Positions 1-11,560 of a DNA stretch of 64,000 nt are shown here, piece by piece. A program made the translations under genes and the position numbers. Each line of letters begins with the position of its first letter. Position 1 is the stretch's first letter. The notes under the pieces are model-generated. The model was not told the origin of the DNA. It searched no databases and worked only from the letters and a program-made list of their open reading frames with translations. Origin of the DNA: Collybia mongolica (Eukaryota > Basidiomycota > Agaricomycetes > Agaricales > Clitocybaceae); NCBI GenBank assembly GCA_013420905.1, contig JAAXNY010000004.1, positions 1,736,001 to 1,800,000 on the forward strand. The letters run 5' to 3'.

Positions 1-327
1 TTACCGTCCCCTATCCTTTTTGGCCCCAGGGTTGCCACTTAAGGTATCGCCTCGGGGGTGTTGCTACTTGGGGTAGTCCAGTGACTGTCACATCACTGGT
101 GGCCATAGAGCTCCAGATCAGGCGCCAGTATTTCCAGCTTTGAATATCCTTTACCAAGGGATTACCTAATCCAGATTTGATTCCCACACCAGGGAACTCA
201 TTAGCTGGTGCAGATCTTGGGTAATCTGCCTGAGCGGGAATCGAACCCTCAACCCTTAGGATGTTGCACAGCCACCCTGATGGGAGCACAACTTTTTGCA
301 GCAATAACTGCTACTCCATTGTGCCCC
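1..327 (-). repeat. tRNA-headed dispersed repeat, copy 1 (cut by window start)
   Basis: This stretch is nearly identical to 61,319-61,642 in the same orientation, and both copies end at the same base (CATTGTGCCCC on the plus strand), so it is the 5' end of a minus-strand element running off the window. Read on the minus strand it starts GGGGCACAATGGAG and has an A-box-like TAGCAGTTATTGC, followed by a perfect Pol III B box, GGTTCGATTCC, near 237-247. This resembles a tRNA-derived SINE head. It interrupts the Helitron helicase frame after residues N-S-L-I-T-G-G-F. A 97-codon open frame on the minus strand is conserved between the copies but resembles nothing I know. Confidence 0.6.
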
Positions 328-1900
328 AAAACCCCCTGTTATTAAAGAGTTAAGATACTCAGTTGGATAAGGTTGGTAATCATTGAGAGTCGGATTATCC
401 ATTTGTACAGAGTCAGCACTTCTGAGGATTCTTTTTTCTCCTGGGAATTTACTCAGAACAGACCGATTAATGTCAGTTACATCATCATTCTTGCAAGACA
501 GAATGGTATGATTCAAGAAATAATTGTCATCATTGTTGGCATGTTCTATTCCAGGATAAGTTGATGTGTTGAGTGCATCAATAGTATTCCCATTACAGCA
601 CATTGCTTGAGGAATTTTGACCATATCACTATCATCCATATTGTTTCCAGAACCAATATCCAGAAGCCATTCTACATGAGTAATGTTTGCCACTGTTCTT
701 TCCAATCACATGTTTGCAACCAAGTAGTGGACCTCAACATCTTTCCAAAGATGGCCTCTGCGGAAGAAGGATGATACAATCTGCTGTCACAGACCCCATG
801 AAACAACAGATAGAGTTTGTCTAAAGTCACCACCAAAAACTACAGTGATTCTACCAAAAGGGGAGTTAACCTGAAGCACATCTCTTAGAGCATGATCTAC
901 TGCATCAATATGTTTGTGTTGCATTGTGACTTCATCCCAAATAATGACCTTTGTCTCTTTCAGAACATCATGCAAATCTGAACCATGTTTGATTGATGAC
1001 ACAGTATTCTTTAATGCAGGAATAGGAATTTTAAACTTTGAATGAGTAGTGTGGCCCCCCTTTAACAGTAAAGCAGCAATTCCAGATGAAGCAACACATA
1101 GTGCTACTTTGTGCTCTGCCCTTACTGCAGTAGCAATAGTATTGCAAACAAAAGTCTTTCCACCTCCACCTGCACTATGTATAAACAACATTTTGCCTTG
1201 ATTGTTTTCAATAGAGTTTAAAGCAGCATCAAAGGCAGCAGCTTGTTCCTGAATGAACTTTTGTCTGTTTGTAACAACTAAGGCCCTCAACTCATCCACA
1301 TCATAGCTAGTTTGTTCAGCTAGAAGATAGTTTCTGGGGTTGTCTGCCCAAGTTTCACCTTCTGAAGGTCCAACCACAGTTGGCATAGGTTCAAAGTCTT
1401 TGAGAGTTTTTCCTGATCTCATTAAAATTCTTTTAAGTAAATGCAAGCCATAATCATATACTTGATTATCAGTGAAAATGTGGTTCTGATAATGTGGCAT
1501 TGTTTCAAGCTGATGTCTCAAATCATCACAGATCTTTGGTTTAAACTGTTCCCAAAGAACCTCAGGAGAGGTTGGAGTACAGTTTAATAATACAGTATTA
1601 TAGCAAATAATGGTCTCAAGGAGTACCCAGTTTGCATATCTCCAACCTCTTGCAAGCACTGAATCCACTCTCCATTATCTTGCAAGAGTCCATGTTCCAT
1701 ACATATTTCTCTATATGTAGTATACACCTTTTCCTCATAAGTCCTCAGATCCTTATAGCATTTTGCCCCAGTAACAACAGTCAAAAGAAGTCTCAAATAA
1801 AACCTTTCTCCCTGAGAAGGTGATGCAAAATACATTCTTCCAATTGCATAATTCTGTTTTCATGGTGTCCATTTCTTGGTAGTCTTAAAGTAAACCTGTA
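328..1900 (-). pseudogene. Helitron helicase domain (Pif1-like), broken
   Basis: The C-terminal helicase of a Helitron RepHel protein, which unwinds DNA during rolling-circle transposition. From the N-terminal side (1,835) come a G-E-R-F-Y-L-R-L-L-L block typical of the Rep-helicase linker, then Walker A as S-A-G-G-G-G-K-T-F (about 1,151-1,180), Walker B as I-I-W-D-E-V, and F-G-G-D-F-R-Q-T-L. A further segment (256-705) carries the F-P-G-E and S-A-D-S-V signature. The frame is broken by a shift near 1,600-1,670 and by TGA codons, one at 706-708 inside the conserved N-M-R-L motif where Arg is expected. The 3' end is cut by the repeat at 1-327. Clearly Helitron, clearly inactive. Confidence 0.88.
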
Positions 1901-2398
1901 AGGGCAACTCCGGCGGAGTGCGCGCGAACTTAGTAGAGCGGGCCGACGCTGGTGGAGGGGATCCTAAGTTGATGTATTCACTTGTACGACATATGTACTA
2001 CTCACCTGGTGGAGGGGATCCTAAGAGAATTCTCTGAGGAGCCTCCATCAGGGGGGGTGTGCTATATACCTAGTACTACATTAAATACACATTCCCGGTG
2101 CGGTACGACGACACGCGTTGGGCTAGCGAAGGTCACGTGACCGTGCCCTTGATAGTCCGAACAAGTGCGAAGTCCGGCGGCGAACTGCGCGCGAAGTAGA
2201 GAGTGGGGGTGCGTGTGGGCGTAGGTAATGAACGTGCGATGTAGTGAATGTAATTGAGTGAGCGCGAAGTAAGCAGAGAAATTGTATCGTAAGTCGGCGG
2301 GATGACTGAGTCGCGAATCGGCGAAGTAGAAGTCGGCGGAGTGAGATTCGGCAAAGTAAGGCTAGATCGGCGAAGTAAGGTGGAAATGGAGTTCCCCT
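1901..2398. mobile_element. 498-bp MITE with TA target duplication inside the Helitron
   Basis: A GC-richer block separates the Rep and helicase halves of the Helitron. Its ends are imperfect inverted repeats (AGGGCAACTCC and AGGGGAACTCC), flanked on both sides by TA (1,899-1,900 and 2,399-2,400), as expected for a Tc1/mariner-type non-autonomous element. Inside, CTGGTGGAGGGGATCCTAAG occurs twice (about 1,950 and 2,010) and variants of CGGCGAAGTA recur. It has no coding capacity. Removing it and one TA brings the two Helitron halves together, although a one-base shift remains in the host frame. Confidence 0.7.
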
Positions 2399-3290
2399 TA
2401 CATTACCCAGGTTTTGGGAAAATCCTGATATGTGATATTGTGTGCTTCAGGATGATCTATATTAGCTTGAAACCAAGCTGTAAGAGCAGTTTTCTTGGAA
2501 GACTCCCTGTTTAAAACCTCTTCAAGATTATCATCAGGATCAGAGTAAACTGTCTGCTGATCCTCTAGATAGACAGGCAAGCAGTAGACAGTTGTAGATT
2601 CTGCATGCATTCCAAACTCAAACATGTGCCAACAGGATTCAGCAGCAGAAATATATTGTGCATCCAAATATTCTTTGATCTCATCCCTCTGTTGGCCTGC
2701 AATTTCTAGTGTAGTGCAATCATGCCCCTTATAGATATATTTGTGGATATATTTGACAGCCTCAACAGAAGCACAGATTTCAACATTGATGTGGCAATTA
2801 TATTTAGCCAATAAATAAGGATTGTAAGACACAACATTATGGTTGTCATAAACAAAGTTGTTTTTTTCATGTCTTTGGCCATTGTCTGGCCTTACATATT
2901 TTGGGTAGCCATCATCACCATAAAGCATAGTTTCTTGGAAGTCTATGTGGAAGTGCTTTGTACATTTTTTATCTACCATGCATCTTGCTGTTGGAGCAGC
3001 TTCACCACAGGGCCCATGTACCATGTTTCTGGTAACAATTCCATACAGAATAGGTTGGGTTATAGGATCAGGTAACTGAGCTGAAACAATAGAATCAACA
3101 TCAGCAGCATTTCTAATCTTCCATAGCTGATCAAGAAAAATTAACAGATGCATGTGAGGAAGCCCACACTTCTGAAATTCAATTGTATTACCATTGCCAC
3201 ACATTTTCCAAATAGTCCACCTTGTATGTCCTTTAGAAGAGCATTCTTTTTTTGTTCAAATACATGTGCTACAATATTACGAGTTCTTTA
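2399..3290 (-). pseudogene. Helitron Rep (HUH nuclease) domain, C-terminal part
   Basis: Rolling-circle replication initiator part of the Helitron protein. The open frame 2,398-3,204 contains the HUH metal-binding motif as G-L-P-H-M-H-L-L (about 3,148-3,165) and the two-tyrosine catalytic motif K-Y-I-H-K-Y-I-Y-K-G (about 2,726-2,752), then the conserved T-Y-Q-D-F-P end. Upstream, a frame shifted by one base adds the segment N-A-L-L-K-D-I-Q-G-G-L-F-G-K-C-V-A. The gene is cut at about 3,285 by module A and at 2,398 by the MITE. The missing N-terminal Rep part lies about 12.7 kb away at 15,946-16,290, so the composite between them is an insertion. Confidence 0.88.
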
Positions 3291-4150
3291 TCAACCCAGT
3301 TTTCGGGCAGAAAGGTGATTCATTCATTCATTCATTGATTCATATTTCAACACCGCGGGAAAATATTTCCATAATGGGATTTTTCTTTTCTTATGGCTTT
3401 TTACAGCATTTCTCCACAAATACAAAGTATTGTGACATAATTTGCATGTATTTGGGATGCTTACATAATGCTTTTGATGATGCCATCAAAATTATGCATA
3501 TCTAATATTTCAAAGTGTCATGTTTCAAAATTTATTTTGTGTTTTTCTCCATAACCAGTAAAGCTATTAACTTTGTTTTTATATGTTTGGAATGTACAAA
3601 CATGGCTCTACAATTTCCTTGTTGAGCACATTTTTCCCATGGTCTATTTTGAGCGAAATATTAGAAATGTCCAGATTCAGCTAGTTTTGAAGGTCTGTGT
3701 GTTATGTCAGGGGTGAACAAACATCTTATAACAACAATGACCCTGACCAAACATGACCCTTGTGGGAAATTATCCTAAACATTGGAAAAATCAACAACTA
3801 CTACTATATTTACCTGAAATACAAAGAGGATTGAATTCTCTATTTATTGACATATGTCACATGATCTATTCCATCATATAAGCATACCAAATACATGACA
3901 ACAATCTGAATGCTCATTTAGTGTCCATGATCCTGGAAAAAAGTTAGTTCTGATGGTTTTTGTGTTTTCTCCATAACCAGGCAAGCTATGGCGTTGGGTT
4001 TTGTGCACAGGCATTGCTTGTTTACTTGGTAACATTTTCCCATGGTCACATGACCTCTATAGAATGTGGAATGGACTTATTTCTCCTAAGAAAAGAAATA
4101 AAGAATGAGTACCTGCCACACAATGTGTTGGCCCACTCCACCCAAGTCAG
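3275..4150 (+). repeat. Dispersed module A, copy 1
   Basis: Non-coding, AT-rich repeat starting ATTACGAGTTCTTTATCAACC, with (ATTC)n near 3,325. Further copies lie at 12,440-13,397 (inverted) and 52,790-53,700 (direct), with high identity throughout. It contains several copies of a TTTCCCAN(2-4)TGGGAAA-like core and ends near CACTCCACCCAAG. The stretch 4,151-4,225 is not shared with the other copies. Confidence 0.7.
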
Positions 4151-4225
4151 GCCTGTCAGATGCAGTTTGTTTATATCCATCAGGTTCTTTCAAAAGAGTA
4201 TCTTGTATTTCATCCCGATTTGGAC

Positions 4226-5146
4226 TTGAGGTAGAGGGCCATTACTGGCAGATACGAGTCCTTATGTTTTTTTTTGATTAACTTCTCTTTATATTTCTAG
4301 AACCAGGTTGATGCAATAGAACTAGCTATCCAGAATCTTTTCAACTTTATATTACTTTTTGTTGTTGATAAGTTTGGTTCTGGAACACTTGTCAGGCATT
4401 GTCCTAGAATTAGATTGTAGGGTACAGGGAGTAGCTTGACAACATGGAAGGCCTGATGGATGTACAACATGAGGATGTGATATGACCACACATTTGAGCT
4501 TGCCAAATACTTGTTGCACTTCTGTAAGGGGACATGTTGCCAAGAGGCTTGGACAGGGAGCAGTATACACAGTACGAACAACCATGCAGGGAAGGGATGA
4601 GCATAGAGCACTAGAGGCTTGACTATGAGTAGAGAACCCAGCCCAACCCTATTGCAAAGGTGCCCTTCCATGGAGAGGAAGGGGCACCTTATATACAGTA
4701 CATTGTGCCTATGTCTCAAATAACAACAGAAGTCGATATTAGTAACTCTACTGATGCAACAAAACATCTGTGATATGTTAGTCCAGAGTAAACTACTATC
4801 TGTCAAGGGGTTAAGGCAGCATGTGTCAGAATAATAGGTAGCAAGCTATGCAATAGTGATTCTGATGGTTAGATGTGGACAAACAAGTGATCCCCTTACA
4901 ACTTCACCCATATCCATGGTGTATGATATAAGCAACTGCATATGAATTGCCAATATACAAATATCCACCAATAAAAGGTAACAATATATATCTAGGCATT
5001 TTCCTTCAAAATAAGTCAGCTGGTAAAGTGGGGACTCAGACTCTCAGAGATGGACTGTGTGAAAAAATTAACAAACTTGAAAATGTAGATCCATATTTGT
5101 ATATTCCAAATATACAACCAACTCAGTAGCTTCTCTGGGGACTTTT
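4226..5146 (+). repeat. Dispersed module B, copy 1
   Basis: Non-coding repeat beginning CTTGAGGTAGAGGGCCATTAC and then TACGAGTCCTTATG plus a T-run, ending at CAACTCAGTAGCTTCTCTGG. Other copies: 9,833-10,752 (inverted), 42,572-43,515 (direct), 54,721-55,149 (inverted and rearranged). Short open frames on both strands are conserved only because the DNA is; they show no protein signature. Confidence 0.68.
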
Positions 5147-6560
5147 ACAAGTCCTTATGTTTACATAAGTAACTTGTTCATCATCCTGGGTTTGCGGGGA
5201 AAATTCAGCGTACCCAACAAGATCCAGTGTTGTTTTTCCCACAGTTAGTAAGTTTGAAGTGTTCCGAGAATTCATTAGAACATGATCAGTAAACATTTTG
5301 AAGTACATCAGTAAGAATTTGTAGTCGTGGAAATATTTTTCTAACTGTGGGAATCAAAATTAGCCGACACGCGGATTTCGAGCAAAAAAGGCAACTGCTA
5401 ACATGGGCTGCATTTAATAATATAAATTCGAGTTAATTGGTCTTTTTCTTGGGATATCTCAAGAATTAATTAATAACTGTCCACTGCATAATCATGCTTA
5501 CGTTTGTCAAGTACGCTGTTAGCTCTAACAGCGTAGTTGACAAACATAAGCACAATTACAAGAGGCTTGTTCCACTTTGGGTCAAACTTTTCCCACAATA
5601 CAAAACATTGCATATCTCAACAATGACAAGACCTATGGATGCAATTTAAATTGCTACTACTAGATATGGTGAGGGGCTACCCAATGTAGATATTTATATG
5701 TATTTGTATTTACTTGTACACCTTCAAACATCATGATCAAAAGCAGCTCTCTCACTACAAGCATGTTACAAATGAATATCAAGTTTGTATATGACTTTGC
5801 CACACAGCTAGCCAAACAAACAATAACATCAAACTTCCCACACTATAAATCATTGCATATCTCAACAACAACAAGGCTTATGGATGTAATTTAAATTGCT
5901 AGTGTCAGATATGGTGAAGTAGTATCTCATGTATATGTTTGTATGTGTTTGTATTTGTTTTTATTTTTCTAAACCTCATCAATGACAAATTTCTTGCTAC
6001 ATATTGTAAATGAATACTGTCTGTATATCATTTCACCACACATCTGGCCAAACAAACAATATTAATGAAGTTCCCACAATATAGATGATGCATATCTCAA
6101 CAAATACAAGGCTAACAGACACAATTGAAATTGCTACTACTCCTAGACCTATGGAGGGGGGTACACCAGGAAATGTATATTTGTATTTGTTTGTAGCTTT
6201 CCAAATTTGATTATAACCTCTTGTTATATCTATTTTAATATCACATTTATATATTACTTGGCCATAAGCATAGCCAAACAAGTCAATGTGGATGCTCCTG
6301 GAATCTATAATGCTCAATATCTTGACAATAACTAGCTATATGAGTATGGTTAAATATAGCATGTGACAACACAACAAAAAACACTTAACAGGCATATGTA
6401 CATTTGTTTGAACTTTGTTTTTGATGATGATATTTCTATTTTTAGCATATCTAATAAGTTCTTGATTAACCCAGGATGCAAGGCTAGAAATAAATTGTTA
6501 AATGTTGAATAGTTGATATACATTTCAATACTGTGGGAACTTGGTTCTATTATAGGCATT
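5147..6560 (+). repeat. Dispersed module C, copy 1
   Basis: Starts with a short hairpin around AGTCCTTATGTTTACATAAG and continues with a conserved block, a long palindrome (5,490-5,556), and then three degenerate units of about 240 bp, each opening CCCACAATATA..GCATATCTCA (about 5,592, 5,841 and 6,075). Two other copies (13,370-15,945 inverted; 51,145-52,795 direct) carry four units. No coding potential. The first 300 bp are roughly 95% identical by eye between copies. Confidence 0.7.
5490..5556. other. Long palindrome in module C, copy 1
   Basis: Inverted repeat of about 33-bp arms around TACGCTGTTAG-CT-CTAACAGCGTA, with a few mismatches. It sits at the same place in all three module C copies. 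Confidence 0.75.
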
Positions 6561-6630
6561 TGCATTGATATTACTTCCTTACACAATTGGGTAGTCCAAT
6601 CTATAAGAAGGTACATTGGATAAATACTGT

Positions 6631-8769
6631 GGGTGTACCAGAAGTAGTGCAATTGGACACATTCGAACAGAACCTTATTAAGCTCAAGGGAGCTTACAAA
6701 GTCATATTCGAGCTCACCCAGGCGATGGGTTTGGTACTCGAACACAGCAAGTCTGAGGGATTCCACTTCTCTCAGAAACACGGCAATATCAACCCTGACA
6801 TCGACCTTGGCTACACCCCATATACTGGGAACACCCCCCTCCGCCCTGGCACCATTTGGCGCTACCTTGGGTTCTTCTTTGACCGTCCCCTCACATTCAG
6901 AGAGCATGTCAAGCGATACACAAACAAAGCCCTCACCTCTGTGAAGGCTATGCTCTCCCTTGGCAACTCTGTGCGTGGGCTTAGGCCCAAGCACAAGCGA
7001 ATGCTTTACCGAGCCTGTGTTCTCCCCATCGTTACATATGGGAGCAGGCTCTGGATGTATGAAGGGGCCCGCATGGCAGGCCCTCTTGATAACCTCCAGA
7101 AGATGCAAAGGCGCGCTTGCCTTTGGATCACCAGTGCCTTCAAGACATCCCCAAACAGGGCTGGTGAGACCCTCGCAGGCATCCCCCCTATCCACCTTCA
7201 TGTCAAGAAGTTGGTGGAAAGGAGTCATGTCCGCTCCCGTGCGCTTCAGGCCTTGCATGCCTTTCATTGCCTCATTGACGGGAACCACAAATTCTCTGTT
7301 GAGACCCTCAATGCCCACAACCCAAGCCGTAGGCTTGGGAAACTTGTATCGCCTGTTGTAGAGGCCTGGGCTAACCTTGGCCTCTCTTCCCTGGATCTGG
7401 ACCCCGTCCACCCACTCAACCAACTGGGCATGCGCCCCAGGGACTTGTTCCCTGATCGCATAGTCTATGATATTGTCACCCCCCCACCTAAGGGCAGTGA
7501 TCACCATGAGGATTTCATGAAAGACCACATCACATCGCTGAAGAGTGCTGTTGATGAGGCCTCTCACTCCCCATGGAGCATCTGCATTATCACTGATGCA
7601 TCCACTCCCCCTCCTCCCATGCAGTCAGTCGCGGTCTACCGCATCTGGCATGCCGGGGACTTATATGAGGACTGGTACGCTACTGGCCTCTCTACATCTG
7701 ATGACGCCGAGCTGCGAGCAGTTGCGGAAGGCATCCGACAGGCAGCTGACATTGGACTAGAGGACATCCATGATGTCCACATCTTCTCTGACTCCACCAA
7801 CGCCCTTAGGCATTCCCTTGACGCGTCTCACCACTCAGGTCAAGCGTCCGCCCTCAAAGTGTGCGAGGTGCTGCTGCCTTGGCTGCAGCTCCGTGCCATC
7901 CACAAGATACACCTCCACCACATTACAAATGGAGTGGAGATTGAAGACCACCAACTGGCACACATCAGCGCTGTCTCAACTCGTGTTGAGGCAGGTGGAG
8001 TGCCAGTTATATCTGCTGACTTTGCACGATGCGAAGCAGTCACACGCATGCTTGATGGCTGGAGCTCCAACTTCCTGACGCTCTATGCAAAAAAGGACAC
8101 CCCGCTCACCCCGACCCATGAAAACAATGGGCCGTGGATGTGCAAGACTGGTCACAGCCATGCTTTGACTGCCTGCGTGGTGCGATGCATCACTGGACAT
8201 GCCCCAATTGGGGTGTTCTGATCACGATTCTTCAAGGATGAATCTGTCTCCTGTAGGTGCGGTGCTCCCCTGGAAACCGTACAACACGTCCTATATGACT
8301 GTCCACAACATGGACAGGAAGACAAGCCCAGCCGTCAGCTGCACTATGCGTGGCTGGTTGACTTCCTCTTGGAGAACGAGAGCACATTCATGTTCGACGT
8401 TCCCTAGTCCTAAACAGGCTAGGGGTGGTACTCAGTGTTCTAAGTGATGGCTATAGGGTGCTCCCTGCCCGAACATGCGAACCTGGATAATCGGTGGACT
8501 CAAAGCCACCACCCACTGCGGGGCACTGCAGTGGGGGGCCTACCCCCTGGCGTAGATTGGCCCTTCTGGCCTGTGTACAATGAGCTCCGGCTCCATTCCC
8601 TAGTTCGACCTTAGTCAGGCAAGCATCCCAGCTCCGCAGCGCTTTGTCCTCTGCCCCCCCTCCCCATTCCCCCAATTACTACTTGTAGTGACCAGCACAT
8701 GTATTAGGTACAGTTGGTATATAAAATGTCGAACCAAAAAAAAAAAAAAAAAAAGGGTGTACCAGAAGT
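6631..8769 (+). mobile_element. 5'-truncated LINE copy L1 with 15-bp target duplication
   Basis: The 15-bp sequence GGGTGTACCAGAAGT is present just before the element (6,631-6,645) and just after its poly-A tail (8,755-8,769). The LINE body is 6,646-8,754. It matches the 3' third of the longer copies at 44,120-50,448 and 55,150-60,635, begins immediately downstream of the YVDD catalytic box of reverse transcriptase, and ends in an A-run of about 20. This is a textbook target-primed insertion into module D. Confidence 0.93.
6648..8407 (+). pseudogene. LINE ORF2 3' part: RT thumb, RNase H, CCHC tail
   Basis: Encodes the region after the RT catalytic box, then RNase H (I-I-T-D-A-S near 7,590; D-D-A-E-L; F-S-D-S-T-N-A) and a Cys/His tail. 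The open frame begins upstream in the target DNA (6,587), so its apparent start is chimeric and not real. It stops at TGA 8,219-8,221, where copy L2 reads CGA; the neighbouring CG is also changed to CA. Downstream codons to 8,407 remain recognisable. About 30 bp encoding W-K-S-L-F-Q-S-K-K-Y in L2 are missing near 8,060. Confidence 0.88.
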
Positions 8770-9832
8770 CTATATCAGCCTACTAGAGCTGTGCAAATAG
8801 TACAGGGGTAAAGTATCAGTAAGAAGTAAACTAATATTTGTAAAAGGAATAAGAACATATCACAAGGTAGATAGAATTACACCAAGGTAGTCTCAAGGTA
8901 TACAGCAGCATATAGGTGCATATACAATAGAACAAGGTATATCTGAGCAACTAGATGTGGGGCACATATGTATTCACCTTACCCACATCTGGTTTGGGCA
9001 CAGGGGTGATTGGCATTACTTGGTCTAGACAGCACATCCAGGGGTGCACACCCAGCCACCAGGTGATGGTTCTACCATATGGAATACACCACTGCACCAC
9101 CCATATCTGCCATGCTAGCTGCTCACGCGCAGATGTGGGCAGGCAGTCACTGGTAATGTGGCAGGTGCCTCTGTAGTTCTTGTTGCAGCTTTTATTGTTG
9201 TGATTTTGCAGTTGTTATTTTCACTGAGAGGGGTGGGTATGAGAGAGGGTGGTGGTATCCATGGCAGTGGGACCTGGCTTTGTATTTGGCAGTATTGTGC
9301 ACAACCATATGGCAGGGAGGTGATGGGAGGGGCAGCTGGGGATGTAGTGGAGGTTGACAACAAGGCTGACAGGTGATGTGGCACCCATCAACAATATTCA
9401 GCCATTGCCAGTAATGGCCAAGAGTAGACAGCAGGGGCCATTATAAAAACAAGCACCTTGGACTGACAAGCTCATATTACCAAATGGTTAATCTGCATGC
9501 TTTGTGCACATGACATGTAACCTTGAGGCCTTGTATTTGACTCTCCAAAATATTGCATTTTTGTGCATTAAATAAGCAATGGTAACTATAATTAAGTAAG
9601 CAATCTGGACAGTCTGCATGGACTTCATGGGGAGTTGTTCCAAGCTGGGTCTGAGCATCCAAGTAACAGCATGGATTTATGGACTTAGCTTTGACTTGGC
9701 TCAGACACAGACTGTCAATTAAGCAGGGCTCCCTGCCAAACAGGGTCTGAGTCAGTCTGCAGACACCTGCATTTGTCTGTGTGGTCTGTGTGGCTCATGT
9801 GGCTCAGTGTAAAGTCCCCAGAGAAGCTACTG

Positions 9833-10752
9833 AGTTGGTTGTATATTTGGAATATACAAATATGGATCTACATTTTCAAGTTTGTTAATTTTTTCACACA
9901 GTCCATCTCTGAGAGTCTGAGTCCCCACTTTACCAGCTGACTTGTTTTTAAGGAAAATGCCTAGATATATATTGTTACCTTTTATTGGTGGATATTTGTA
10001 TAGGATCTATAAACACTAACTTCTATTGGCATACACCATGGATATGGGTGAAGTTGTAAGGGGATTACTTGTTTGTCCACATCTAGCCATCAGAATCACT
10101 ATTGCACAGCTTGCATAGCCACACTGTTATATCTATTATTCTGACACACACTGCTTTAACCCCTCAACAGATAGTAGTTTACTCTGGACTGACATACCAC
10201 AGATGGATTGTTGCATCAGTAGAGTTACTGATATCAGATTCTGTTGTTATTTGAGACATAGGCACAATGTACTGTATATAAGGTGCCCCTTCCTCTCCAT
10301 GGAATGGTACCTTTGCAATAGACTTGGGCTGGGTTTTCTACTCATAGTCAAGCCTCTAGTGCTCTATGCTCATCCCTTCCCTGCATGGTTGTTCTTACTG
10401 TGTATACTGCTCCCTGTCTGAGCCTCTTAGCAACATGACCCCTTACGGAAGTGCAACAAGTATTTTGCAAGCTCAAATGTGTGGTCATATTACATCTTCA
10501 TGTTGTGTATCCATCAGGCCTTCTATGATGTCAAGCTACTCGCTGTACCCTACAATCTAATTCTAGGACAATGCCTGACAAGTGTTCCAGAACCAAACTT
10601 ATCAATGACAAAAAGTAATATAAAGTTGAATAGATTCTGGATAGCTAGTTCTATTGCAACAACCTGGTTCTAGAAATATAAAGAAAAGTTAATCAAAAAA
10701 AAAAACATAAGGACTTGTATCTGCCAGTAATGGCCCTCTACCTCAAGTTGTC
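9833..10752 (-). repeat. Dispersed module B, inverted copy
   Basis: Reverse complement of 4,226-5,146, joined to module D by the same CAGTGTAAAGTCCCCAGAG junction that links B and D in the copy at 43,515. Short open frames here are conserved by DNA similarity only. Confidence 0.65.
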
Positions 10753-11560
10753 TTTGTTGACCTTGTTGTAATAAAGTCATCTGTAAAATGGGTCAATGTT
10801 AATGTGCTTTGGATTAGATTGGGTCAACAGACATACTGAGACCCCCTCATTGTCCACCTGCACTTTAAGGTCAACAAAGTGGTGTACCATGTTGAGGACA
10901 TTGTCAGGCATGGTTTTATCCTGCATACTAATGATGTCCTTTGGTTTCCTGTAGGATCATTATTAGCATTTATTAATATTCTTAATGAAGCCTTATAGTT
11001 TGTATTCCATGGAATTCAAATGACTACTACAAGTATTACTATAGTAATTGTAATCTAACATTATACTAATTGTAATCTATCAATGAAGAGTGCTTACTAT
11101 GAGGGGGAGGATGGGAGGCAGCAATGGGCAATGGTGGTGGTACAAGAGCAAGAAGGAAAGCGTGTGAAAGCGGCTGCCAACGCATTATATAGCTCGGAAT
11201 GTTCCACCGTCGGGCATCTCGGTCAACAAAGCCATGTGATCAAATCTGAGGATGCTGACAAATATTTTTATTTATTTATTCAAATTGTATACTATTCATT
11301 ATTAATAGGAGGCTGAAAAATGTGCACCCACCAGGTTCGAATGATTGCAGGGAGGATCATTATATAATACTAATACCTTTGGCATGGATAACCACTGGGC
11401 AAGACTGGCATTCTTAGTGAGGGGACAAGTAGTCCTGAGTCTACAAACATGGTCACATGGTTACAAAGCACATGACCAGGTCACAATACCATTGCCACAC
11501 CTTTGTTGATTATCTTCAACCACATCAGCAATGCCCACCAAACCGCCAACACCCACCCAA
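10753..11560 (-). repeat. SINE-like element E, copy 1
   Basis: On the minus strand, around 11,430 to 11,330, the sequence reads TTGCCCAGTGGTTATCC (a good A box) and about 60 bp later ATTCGAACCTGG (a decayed B box). The downstream part (10,753-11,080) matches 16,980-17,330 closely. The element is joined directly to inverted module D at about 11,560. No coding signal. Confidence 0.5.

Larger units (their letters stand above)
6565..9832 (+). repeat. Dispersed module D, copy 1, split by a LINE
   Basis: Module D parts at 6,565-6,645 and 8,755-9,832 surround a LINE. Other copies: 11,560-12,440 (inverted), 43,516-44,119 (inverted, partial), 50,449-51,060 (partial), 53,700-54,720. Its right end carries GTGTGG repeats and finishes GTGGCTCAGTGTAAAGTCCCC, which resembles the terminus of the hAT-like element at 20,312-21,632. 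It also contains the short palindrome GCCATTGCCAGTAATGGC. No protein-coding signal. Confidence 0.62.

Noticed and set aside
4297..4806. 169-codon minus-strand frame in module B, with conserved versions at 10,203 and 42,644
   Set aside because: The frames are shifted and truncated between copies and show no domain; only the DNA is conserved.
6587..6645. Start of the open frame that runs into LINE L1
   Set aside because: These codons belong to the target module D and the duplication; the LINE begins at 6,646, so the start is accidental.
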